A stretch of 10,324 nucleotides of DNA. Origin: Flavobacteriales bacterium (GTDB taxonomy: Bacteria > Bacteroidota > Bacteroidia > NORP154). A model generated the notes under the pieces. The model saw only the letters and a program-made list of their open reading frames with translations, did no database searches and was not told where the DNA came from. The stretch spans positions 1 to 10,324 of the forward strand of contig DTSC01000231.1 in NCBI GenBank assembly GCA_012965625.1, written 5' to 3'. How positions within the stretch are numbered: the stretch's first letter is position 1; each line of letters begins with the position of its first letter. The position numbers and the translations under genes were made by a program. Positions 1 through 6,804 of the stretch are shown piece by piece.

Positions 1-358
1 CCCGCAGAGGCAGGAATGCGCGAAGCCCCGAGCAGCAGACATCACCAGTCGTAATTTCCAAACCACCGGCGTTGCTCTGAGACCTATTTTTTGCCGCAAT
101 ATACTTTCGGCGTTTTTCGAAACCCCACTGCTCCTGTGATGGCTTCAAAAGGCTTCACCATATACTTTCGATATTTTTTAAAACCCTCATATACTTTCGA
201 TGTTTTTTGGGATTAAAAAACATGATTTCGCCTCTCTGAATATCCGGCACGAAATTATTACTTTTTCTTTTCCCTATTCTTCTATTTTTTATAATTTCGA
301 ATTATATAGAGAATTGTTTTATTTCCTAAAAAATACTATATGTCCAACTTATTAAAGC
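1..358. other. Gene-free left flank: GC-rich segment plus short direct repeats, then AT-rich spacer
   Basis: No convincing gene is present. Bases 1-80 are GC-rich (48 of 80 are G or C), in sharp contrast to the very AT-rich sequence from about 200 onward. On the minus strand a frame stays open from about 144 to the left edge, but it has no visible domain and lacks a credible start, so it is not called. Bases 99-210 carry three direct repeats, listed separately. Bases 290-306 form a small AT-rich inverted repeat (TATAATT-TCG-AATTATA) of no clear function. No promoter matching TTG-N19-21-TAnnTTTG was found ahead of the open frame at 359. The abrupt composition change suggests an inserted repeat element or the end of an imported segment, but this is inference. 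Confidence 0.5.
99..210. repeat. Three direct copies of a TATACTTTCG-centred repeat
   Basis: Copies begin at 99, 160 and 189. Each reads ATATACTTTCG followed by two or three variable bases and a T-run (CGTTTTT, ATATTTTTT, TGTTTTTT). The first two continue into AAACCC (at 120-125 and about 181-186). The last two copies abut with a 29-base period, while the first two are 61 bases apart because about 34 unrelated bases follow copy 1. On the minus strand the copies encode similar short stretches (SKVYEGFKK, RKYMVKPF, PKVYCGKK) without an ATG-started gene. This is too short and irregular for a CRISPR array. It may be part of a dispersed Bacteroidota intergenic repeat or decayed tandem repeat, which cannot be verified here. 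Confidence 0.6.
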
Positions 359-937
359 ATGATCTTATATGACGGGATAATTACCTCTCTACAGGAGTCA
401 GGAGGTGTGTCTGTTCTATTTAGTGAGTTGATTAAACGCATGTCTGAGTCTAGTGTAGAGCATGAAATTTCTATTTTTGATGATAATTGGGGACTATTTA
501 AAAAAGATGCTGAGTTAGCGGATCACATTTTGAAAGTAATGGAAAAATATGACTGGCCTCAATATATTTCAACTCATACACCTAAAAGTAATTGGGATAG
601 ATATATAAGAATTAATGATAAATTAAAAAATCGATGCGAAATGGGTATATCAATGCAATCATTAAGCGATGATACTCTAGATAATATTAAAAGGAATAAT
701 TGGACTAGACAACAATATATTGATTATACAAAAGAAATTCATAAAAGAGGCAAACCTGCCACAACAGAAATAATCGTACCTCTTCCAGGCGAAACAGAAG
801 AGTCATATTTTGAGGGCATGAAATTTTTGATGGATAATAACATTACAGCAGGAACATATACCACTATGATGCTGTGCGGAGCTGAACTTGGAAGAGACGC
901 AGCAATTAAAAAATATGATAATCCAGAGTGTATTTGA
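359..937 (+). pseudogene. Chimeric gene remnant: glycosyltransferase N-terminus fused to radical SAM (B12-binding) internal fragment
   Basis: This 192-codon frame appears to be made of two unrelated gene pieces. Residues 1 to about 38 (MILYDGIITSLQESGG, then FSELIKRM) resemble the start of GT4-family glycosyltransferases, which usually run to about 350-400 residues. From about residue 39 (FDDNWGLFKKDAELAD) the sequence resembles the second half of a radical SAM barrel from B12-binding radical SAM proteins, including GISMQSL, a conserved PLPGETEESYF at 141-151 and MLCGAELGRD at 171-180. The CxxxCxxC cluster motif, the cobalamin-binding domain and the C-terminal region are absent, as are all glycosyltransferase catalytic parts, so neither activity is expected. 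Both families are common in polysaccharide clusters, which fits decay of such a locus. ATG 359 is the first start after an in-frame TAA at 353. Family assignments come from recognised motifs, not from a database search. Confidence 0.7.
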
Positions 938-1496
938 CATAACAAAGCTATTATTATTGCTTTTAATATCCAATATTACTATGGGACAGGGAATAAAAAG
1001 TTTTCATGATTTTAATACGGTAACCCTTGAAGGAGAGGAGATCAGCCTTTCTAAATATAAGGGAAAGAAAATATTAGTGGTAAATACTGCTTCAAGGTGT
1101 GGACTTACACCACAATATAAAGGGCTTCAATCGCTATATGAAAAATATCAGGAAGAAGATTTTATTATTATTGGTTTCCCTGCTAATAATTTTGCAAAGC
1201 AAGAACCTGGATCAAATGATGATATCAGAGAATTTTGCACTAAGAATTATGGGGTTTCCTTTCCCATGATGCATAAGATTTCAGTTAAGGGTGGGGATAT
1301 GGACCCTATCTATGGATGGCTGACATCTAAAGAAGAAAATGGGGTGGCAAGTTCTGGCGTAAAATGGAACTTCCAGAAATATCTTATAGATGAACAGGGG
1401 AAATGGGTCGGTATGGTAGCTCCTGCAAAAAGTCCTGATTCTAAGGAGATTCAAAAATGGATAGAAGACGGCCTTGTAAATTTTCCTAAAGACTAA
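915..1496 (+). CDS. Secreted glutathione peroxidase (Cys-type, probably thioredoxin- or thiol-dependent)
   Basis: Reduces hydrogen peroxide or lipid hydroperoxides with a cysteine in place of selenocysteine. From ATG 915 the protein has 193 residues. A hydrophobic stretch (LLLLLLIS, 12-19) followed by NITMGQ suggests a signal peptide and a periplasmic or envelope location. Peroxidatic Cys62 lies in VNTASRCGLTPQY. The second block is FPANNFAKQEPGSN (88-101), where many family members have FPCNQFGxQEPG, so the catalytic Gln position is Asn92. Trp151-Asn152 in VKWNF are kept. Cys108 (REFC) fits the resolving cysteine of two-Cys, thioredoxin-dependent members. The first five or so codons still belong to the upstream radical SAM debris, so the native start seems lost and ATG 915 is a substitute. 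TTG 888 and ATG 981 are alternatives, the latter giving a cytoplasmic form. The stop codon abuts the start of bshB1, indicating an operon. Confidence 0.88.
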   Translation: MIIQSVFDITKLLLLLLISNITMGQGIKSFHDFNTVTLEGEEISLSKYKGKKILVVNTASRCGLTPQYKGLQSLYEKYQEEDFIIIGFPANNFAKQEPGSNDDIREFCTKNYGVSFPMMHKISVKGGDMDPIYGWLTSKEENGVASSGVKWNFQKYLIDEQGKWVGMVAPAKSPDSKEIQKWIEDGLVNFPKD

Positions 1497-2222
1497 ATGA
1501 CAGATCAGGCTGTAGACATACTTGCTTTTGGTGCACATCCTGATGATGTAGAACTTGGGTGTGGAGGTACTCTTCTAGTTCATCAGGGAAAGGGAAAGAA
1601 GACAGCTATTGTTGACCTGACCTACGGAGAATTGGGAACAAGAGGTACCGTTGAGTTAAGAAAAGAGGAAGCTGCATCAGCAGCAACCATACTTGGTGTA
1701 ACAGCAAGAGAAAACCTGGGTTTTTCTGATGGGTTTTTTGCTAATGATAAAGAACATCAGCTGGAGGTTGTAAAGATGATAAGAAAATACAGGCCATCTA
1801 TTGTATTGGTGAATGCACTTCATGATAGGCATCCAGATCATGGCCGTGCTGCAACACTTGTTACAGAGGCGAGCTTTCTGGCTGGGCTTGAAAAGGTTGA
1901 AACAGAGCTGATGAAAGAAGCTCAGCAGGCATTCAGACCAAGGGCCTTGTATCATTATATGCAATTTATTGAAAGGGTTCCGGATATTACAGTTGATATA
2001 TCAGATTGTTATGAAAAAAAGATGGAAGCTGTTTTGGCCCATCGTTCACAGTTTTATGACCCAAACTCTAAAGAGTCCAAAACTCTTATCTCTTCTAAAG
2101 GGTTTTTACAGATGATAGAGGCAAGAGCGCTCGCTTCTGGAATGCAGATTGGGGTAAAATATGGCGAAGGGTTTATAGCATCACGCAGCCTTGGAACCAA
2201 CAATTTATTTGGCCTTATTTAA
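1497..2222 (+). CDS. bshB1: Bacillithiol biosynthesis deacetylase BshB1
   Basis: A cytoplasmic zinc-dependent LmbE/PIG-L family hydrolase of 241 residues, the usual length. It removes the acetyl group from GlcNAc-malate to give GlcN-malate, the second step of bacillithiol synthesis, between BshA and BshC. The N-terminal AHPDDVELGCGG (13-24) supplies metal ligands His14 and Asp17 and the catalytic Asp16. DRHPDHG (110-116) supplies the third ligand, His115 or His112. The LTYGELGTRG stretch (41-50) and the ending GVKYGEGF followed by SRSLG are characteristic of BshB1 rather than other PIG-L enzymes. ATG follows the glutathione peroxidase stop directly (TAAATG), so the two are probably translationally coupled. 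A strong hairpin terminator lies 35 bases downstream. bshA and bshC are not in the window. Bacillithiol is known in several Bacteroidota; a different GlcNAc deacetylase specificity is possible but less likely. Confidence 0.92.
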   Translation: MTDQAVDILAFGAHPDDVELGCGGTLLVHQGKGKKTAIVDLTYGELGTRGTVELRKEEAASAATILGVTARENLGFSDGFFANDKEHQLEVVKMIRKYRPSIVLVNALHDRHPDHGRAATLVTEASFLAGLEKVETELMKEAQQAFRPRALYHYMQFIERVPDITVDISDCYEKKMEAVLAHRSQFYDPNSKESKTLISSKGFLQMIEARALASGMQIGVKYGEGFIASRSLGTNNLFGLI

Positions 2223-2257
2223 TGGTTGCCATTAGAATGTTGAATTTAACATGCATA

Positions 2258-2290
2258 AAAAAACCCTGGAGTTTATCTCCAGGGTTTTTT
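2258..2290. terminator. Bidirectional intrinsic terminator between bshB1 and the T9SS cargo gene
   Basis: A perfect 14-bp stem (AAAAAACCCTGGAG at 2258-2271 pairing with CTCCAGGGTTTTTT at 2277-2290) encloses a TTTAT loop. The GC-rich core CCCTGGAG is flanked by A-runs on one side and T-runs on the other, so it can stop transcription from both strands. It sits between convergent genes ending at 2222 (+) and 2310 (-), as expected for a shared terminator. Confidence 0.92.
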
Positions 2291-2309
2291 ATTTGAGAAT
2301 GGAACAAGA

Positions 2310-5300
2310 CTAGTAAATCACTAGCTTTTCTGTTCTCTTGCCTTTTGAATTAGAAATGGTTAAAAGGTAAACTCCTTTTTCACTCTCTGTAAGGTCAATG
2401 CTAAGATCTTGTACTGCATTGCCCTTAAGCGTCTCAACATAAACTAACTGGCCAAGGATATTCCTGATCTCAAAAGAATATTCATCATTGTTAAGGTCTC
2501 GAAGCTCTACAATGAACTTGCCATTACTTGGGTTAGGCAATGCATTCAATCTGCCAACATTTAAATCTAACTCTATAGAGGTTGCATTACCAACAGTCTC
2601 AGTAAGAGATCCCGTACAATTGTTCGCATCTGTAACAACCAATTGATATGTGCCAATCAATAAATTGGTAGCATCTTCAGATGCTTGACTGTTTGGGTCA
2701 TTCCAAAAATAAATATAAGGTGGCGTTCCTCCTGATACTGCTGCATCGATGGCTCCGTCACTCATTCCAATAGCAGACGCATTCGTAACAGAAACTGTAC
2801 TAGCTGTTGGCGATTCATGAATCAGAACTACGGCCGTATCTGACATCACACTGGCACCACATATGTCATAAGCTGTAACATAATAATCCCCTGTCTCTGA
2901 AACACTATCCAATATGATTGACATTGAAGTGGATGCATTTGACCATACATAAGTAAATGGTGTACCACCACTTGCAAAGGCAGTCAGCTGAAGTGAAGTT
3001 GTTCCGCCATCATCACAGAATGTGGTTTGTCCATTAACATCCATTATAACTGAAGGGGAAGGATAAAAGGATACCCCTTCTGTTGCTTGATCAGAACCAG
3101 CACAATTGGTAACAGTTACAGTGAAGCTGCCTTGTGTTGATACTGTTAGTGACTGTGTAGTTTCTCCAGTTGACCATAAATAAGTAGCACTTGGCTCATT
3201 TCCAGCAAAAAGAACAATAGAATCACCAGAGCAGTACTCAACATTGCCTGTAATGGTAGCTATTGGAAGGTCTGGCAACACCAATGTAATTGAGCCATTA
3301 GAAGTACCGCCACAATTGGTTACATTTACAGTGTAAGTACCTGTATCGGTAACGACTATTGATTGTGCAGTATCTCCTGTAGACCAAACGTATAATCCCT
3401 GTGATACGTTTGAAGCTGATAGCGTAACAGAATCTCCAACACACATAATTGTTTCACTTGCACTTACAGTAAATACAGGTGGAGCCGAAGGAACGGTAAA
3501 TGTTATATACTCAGTAGTTGTGCCACCACAATTTGTTACAGTTACAGAGTACGTTCCAACACTATCAATTGCAATTGTTTCTGTTGTGTCACCGGTTGAC
3601 CAAGTATATACACCCTGAGGTACCGCAGAGGCTGTGACCCACACAGAGTCCCCATTGCAAAATTCGGTACTTGTTGCCGACAAAGTAAATACAGGAGCAC
3701 TAGATGGCTCTGCAAATGTTACCATAGCTGTGTCGCTCTCACCATCAGCATCAGTGACAATTACTGAATAAGTTCCATTACATAGCCCAGCTGCTGTTGC
3801 AGTTGTCTGTGCATTGGGGTCATCCCATAGATAAGTATATGGTGTTTGCCCAAGTAAAGCAGTTACAGTAGCAAATCCATCACAAGCAGGATCACAAAAT
3901 TCACCACTAGTAGCTGTAATGGCTGCTGTGAACAATGAAGCAGATGTATTCGAAAGAGCAACTTTAACTGTCACAGATGAGGTGACATCCGTTCCGAATC
4001 CAGCTGCATACTGCTCAGCATCTGCCATAACAATAGAAACTGGTTGATCAGTAGTGTCTAGAACCTGGTTATAATCATAATAGGAATCAAAACCCATCCA
4101 TATTTCTGATGCATTATATGTAATCGCACAGAAAAGATATCGCTGGTTGTCTACTAATTGTATGCTATCTGAAAATGGAATATATACCATCTCTCTTTGC
4201 AAGTCAGCTGTATACGAATAGTATGCATTGTCAATAGTATTTAATGTCCATGGTGAAGCAGGGAAGTTTCCATCACTAAAGCCAGTAAATACATCGTTCC
4301 ATTCATAAATTCTGGCCTCAATAGTCTCACCTACCAAAGTGCCATTAGCACCACCCGACGCCGAATTGTAAATACCCAGTGCTGCCAGACGACTCGCATT
4401 TGGATCCATAAAATGGATGCAGCTTTCGTATGTTGCAGGAGGTGTTGTAAGGCTATAATGTGCGGAACTCACTGGCATCAATGTGGCAGTATCAATTCTT
4501 GCATAGGATATAAGCGAATCAATTAACGTACCGGCAATAAATGTGTTATCACCAGGAAATCCATCAACACTATCAGCTGAAATAGTATATTCTATATTAT
4601 ACATTCCGTTATAAAAGGAGGATGAATAAGTTCCTAAATCCGCCCAGACACTATCCCCTGGAGCTAAAGATGAGATCGGAGTGGAGCTCATACTAACGTT
4701 TGTAGTACCAGTAAAGTCCGCCGTCAAGACGACATTCGTTTGGGCATCGATACCATAGTTAAAAATCCAGGCGCCCATTGGTATATTCCATTCACTTGAG
4801 TCCAATGAGGTGATTAATGGATTACCTGTTGCCCGTGGAATCAGCACATCTTTTCCTGCCATTCCAAGGTCGTGGTTAAAATAACCAGTCTTGTTTCCAA
4901 TAAACACGATGATATCCAATCCTTGATCCAATCCAGCACGTAAAATAGCACCGTCATCTTCACTAATCATTACCACCGGAATAGTAACATTTGGACCGTC
5001 CGTGCCCCCATTCATACCTACAGGTTCGCCTGTGTGGTTAATGATGATAACCCCTACTGCACCTGCATTTTGTGCGTTTAGGGATTTTGTACCAAATTCA
5101 CATGTTCCACGATAAAGTATTGCAATCTTGCCTGTCAGGTCATTTATCAGGGAATTACAGCCAAGCGAATCAGCAGAAGTTCCGTCATCAACCATCATGA
5201 TTGTGTCTTGAACAGAATTTGCAGGAATGTTTAGGTCAGAAGTTCCCCATGTTCCTGGTTCACCCCAAGTAAAGTTTAAGCTTCCTGTAAGGGATTGAGG

Positions 5301-5384
5301 ATCTACTACATAAACGGCAATTTGTGCATTGCTAATTGTGTACGTTAAGATTATACACAGACATAGAAGTAATGATTTTTTCAT
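2310..5384 (-). CDS. Secreted T9SS cargo protein with PA domain, tandem cysteine-pair repeats and type A sorting domain
   Basis: A 1024-residue surface or secreted protein of unknown substrate. Residues 1-21 (MKKSLLLCL, ending SNAQ) form a signal peptide. Residues 66-160 are a protease-associated (PA) domain, with GKIAILYRGTCEFGTK and NAGAVGVIIIN, but no protease catalytic motif follows. Residues 180-490 match nothing I recognise. Residues 495-558 and 863-932 are SprB-like repeats (YLWDDPNAQT and YFWNDPNSQA, with GTYSVIVTDA and GTYQLVVTDA). Residues 565-855 hold four Ig/PKD-like units with first cysteines at 576, 648, 718 and 790. Residues 945-1024 are a T9SS type A domain (LNALPNPSNGKF, then NILGQLVY, GVYLLTI and final KLVIY), so export by the type IX system is expected. 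It has its own promoter at 5466-5499. A role in adhesion or polymer binding is inference only. Confidence 0.88.
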   Translation of the reverse strand: MKKSLLLCLCIILTYTISNAQIAVYVVDPQSLTGSLNFTWGEPGTWGTSDLNIPANSVQDTIMMVDDGTSADSLGCNSLINDLTGKIAILYRGTCEFGTKSLNAQNAGAVGVIIINHTGEPVGMNGGTDGPNVTIPVVMISEDDGAILRAGLDQGLDIIVFIGNKTGYFNHDLGMAGKDVLIPRATGNPLITSLDSSEWNIPMGAWIFNYGIDAQTNVVLTADFTGTTNVSMSSTPISSLAPGDSVWADLGTYSSSFYNGMYNIEYTISADSVDGFPGDNTFIAGTLIDSLISYARIDTATLMPVSSAHYSLTTPPATYESCIHFMDPNASRLAALGIYNSASGGANGTLVGETIEARIYEWNDVFTGFSDGNFPASPWTLNTIDNAYYSYTADLQREMVYIPFSDSIQLVDNQRYLFCAITYNASEIWMGFDSYYDYNQVLDTTDQPVSIVMADAEQYAAGFGTDVTSSVTVKVALSNTSASLFTAAITATSGEFCDPACDGFATVTALLGQTPYTYLWDDPNAQTTATAAGLCNGTYSVIVTDADGESDTAMVTFAEPSSAPVFTLSATSTEFCNGDSVWVTASAVPQGVYTWSTGDTTETIAIDSVGTYSVTVTNCGGTTTEYITFTVPSAPPVFTVSASETIMCVGDSVTLSASNVSQGLYVWSTGDTAQSIVVTDTGTYTVNVTNCGGTSNGSITLVLPDLPIATITGNVEYCSGDSIVLFAGNEPSATYLWSTGETTQSLTVSTQGSFTVTVTNCAGSDQATEGVSFYPSPSVIMDVNGQTTFCDDGGTTSLQLTAFASGGTPFTYVWSNASTSMSIILDSVSETGDYYVTAYDICGASVMSDTAVVLIHESPTASTVSVTNASAIGMSDGAIDAAVSGGTPPYIYFWNDPNSQASEDATNLLIGTYQLVVTDANNCTGSLTETVGNATSIELDLNVGRLNALPNPSNGKFIVELRDLNNDEYSFEIRNILGQLVYVETLKGNAVQDLSIDLTESEKGVYLLTISNSKGKRTEKLVIY
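2820..3692 (-). repeat. Four tandem ~71-residue cysteine-pair repeats within the T9SS cargo gene
   Basis: Protein residues 565-855 contain four units. Their first cysteines are at 576, 648, 718 and 790 (spacings 72, 70, 72) and their second cysteines at 619, 691, 761 and 842. In units 1-3 the pair is exactly 43 residues apart. The units share a FCNGDSV-type entry, a YxWSTGDT core and a GTYxVxVTNCGG exit; the fourth is longer and more divergent. The DNA repeats only loosely, so the duplications are old. Confidence 0.8.
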
Positions 5385-5465
5385 GTTATTGGTTTTAAGT
5401 GATAAAATTATATTTTGTTAAATTATACTTTTTCAGGATAAATGCCTGATTGTTTAAAATGAAAG

Positions 5466-5499
5466 CAAATCTATGATAATTATTTTTCATTTACAACAA
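5466..5499 (-). promoter_or_regulatory. Bacteroidota-type promoter for the T9SS cargo gene
   Basis: On the minus strand a -7 element TAGATTTG (5473 to 5466) matches TAnnTTTG exactly. A TTG lies 20 bases upstream (5496 to 5494), the right spacing for the Bacteroidota -33/-7 pattern; an overlapping second TTG extends to 5499. Transcription would begin near 5459, giving a leader of about 75 bases before the ATG at 5384. This separates the cargo gene from the flippase operon upstream. Confidence 0.6.
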
Positions 5500-5526
5500 G
5501 AGAAATTTTGATAAATGTGAGATTTG

Positions 5527-6795
5527 TTATTTTTCTGAAAAATAAGACCGAAATTCAGATAAGGCCAGATGAAAATCTCCTCTGACAGGTACGAAATCGA
5601 GTGGTTTTGTCGAGGTTATTTTGCAAAAGCAGATAGCCTGGTATATGGTTGAAGCGGTATAAGAGAGTGTTGCAGTGATTCCTGCACCCATGAGTTTATA
5701 TTCAGGTATGAGGATAAAGCCGCCGATTACCGTTATGATAAAACCGATTCCAGAAGCCTTTGTGTTTACATGGAACTTTCCAGTACCAGATAAATAATGG
5801 CTGAACATCCCGGAAATGCTGAATATTACAATACCAGCACTTAAGTAAAGTAGTACCTCTTTTAGTCCGGAGAATTGATTGCCAAGGACATAAAGGAATG
5901 CAGATTCTGGTATGCCTATTAAAATAAGCAATATTGCCAGGGTAGAAACAAAGGTGAACTTGATCAGTTTTATAGTTAGTGTTCTGGAGTATTCCAGGTC
6001 CTTGGAGTTAGAGATTCTAGCATATTGAACCATTGATATGCTTTTGCTAATTAGCCATAGGGCTTCAATGAGTGAAACTGCAGTAGAATATACCCCTAAA
6101 ACGGCTGTGCTATGGAAGACCTCTAATAAGTAATAGCTAAGCCTATAATTTAACAATTGAAAGATTCCACCTATTTGAACAAAAAATCCATTTTTAAACA
6201 TGGCTTTTAAGACAGAGGCAATAGGTCTGCCATCCAGTTTTTTTATCTTTCTAAACAACAGGACTGAGGTTAACAACATTCCTGTTGAGAAACTGCAATA
6301 AAGCGCTTTTATATACGATTGAACATCCTTTCCACCAGGTGTGTTGAGCAAAATGTAAAATACAATGAGATTGATTAATACTTGGAAAAGTGAAGAAAAG
6401 TTGTGCTCATTTATTCTCTCCAATCCCAGCAGAAGATTTCCATTAACTGTAACCAATGCAAGCACAAAGGACAGCAGAAATAAATGGATACCGTATTCTG
6501 GGGGAGAAAGGCCTGAAACGGTAAGGGTATAGGATGTTAATAACGACGTTATAAGTGCCCAAAAATATGAGGGCAGCAATAGCTGTATAAAATTCTCCCT
6601 GGGTACTGCATATATTAATGCTCCGCCGCCAGCTAAGTTGTTAAACATTATAACAATGGTGATGTTCAACATCAGCAAGCTTATAATTCCGCGGCCTTCA
6701 GCACCTAAATACCGGGCAGCAAAAATCACTATCAACAAGCTTAGTATTCCTGAAAGGAATTTACTCGCAAAGGTAGATATGATCTTTTTAAACAT
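5527..6795 (-). CDS. Polysaccharide flippase (Wzx-like, MOP superfamily)
   Basis: An integral inner-membrane protein of 422 residues, the typical length for Wzx or related oligosaccharide-lipid flippases. Such proteins move undecaprenyl-linked sugar units across the inner membrane for O-antigen, capsule or exopolysaccharide assembly. The N-terminus has a short basic stretch, a first membrane helix (about 10-28) and the family-typical ARYLGAEGRGIISLL (26-40). Many hydrophobic segments follow, consistent with about 12 helices. NYRLSYYLLE (216-225) and the YLSGTGKFHVNTKAS loop (334-348) with the following helices fit the C-terminal half of polysaccharide synthesis proteins. It starts 9 bases after the GT9 gene stop, so the two are co-transcribed and probably act on the same glycan. 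The substrate cannot be told from the sequence. The polymerase, ligase and other glycosyltransferases are not in the window. Confidence 0.82.
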   Translation of the reverse strand: MFKKIISTFASKFLSGILSLLIVIFAARYLGAEGRGIISLLMLNITIVIMFNNLAGGGALIYAVPRENFIQLLLPSYFWALITSLLTSYTLTVSGLSPPEYGIHLFLLSFVLALVTVNGNLLLGLERINEHNFSSLFQVLINLIVFYILLNTPGGKDVQSYIKALYCSFSTGMLLTSVLLFRKIKKLDGRPIASVLKAMFKNGFFVQIGGIFQLLNYRLSYYLLEVFHSTAVLGVYSTAVSLIEALWLISKSISMVQYARISNSKDLEYSRTLTIKLIKFTFVSTLAILLILIGIPESAFLYVLGNQFSGLKEVLLYLSAGIVIFSISGMFSHYLSGTGKFHVNTKASGIGFIITVIGGFILIPEYKLMGAGITATLSYTASTIYQAICFCKITSTKPLDFVPVRGDFHLALSEFRSYFSEK

Positions 6796-6804
6796 TGATG
6801 AATT

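Noticed and set aside
99..210. Possible CRISPR array
   Set aside because: Only three imperfect short copies with unequal spacing, no true spacers and no cas genes.
888..914. TTG 888 as the start of the glutathione peroxidase
   Set aside because: It adds nine charged, polar residues derived from the radical SAM fragment ahead of the signal peptide; ATG 915 is simpler.
1281..1538. Minus-strand open frame opposite the peroxidase and bshB1 junction
   Set aside because: Antisense to two well-supported genes, with low-complexity composition and no domain.
2310..5384. Calling the PA-domain protein a secreted protease
   Set aside because: No subtilisin, M28 or other protease catalytic motif could be found around the PA domain.
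5527..5545. Inverted repeat TTATTTTT-CTG-AAAAATAA at the end of the flippase gene as a terminator
   Set aside because: The stem is AT-only, overlaps the last codons and stop, and has no GC core; unlikely to terminate by itself.
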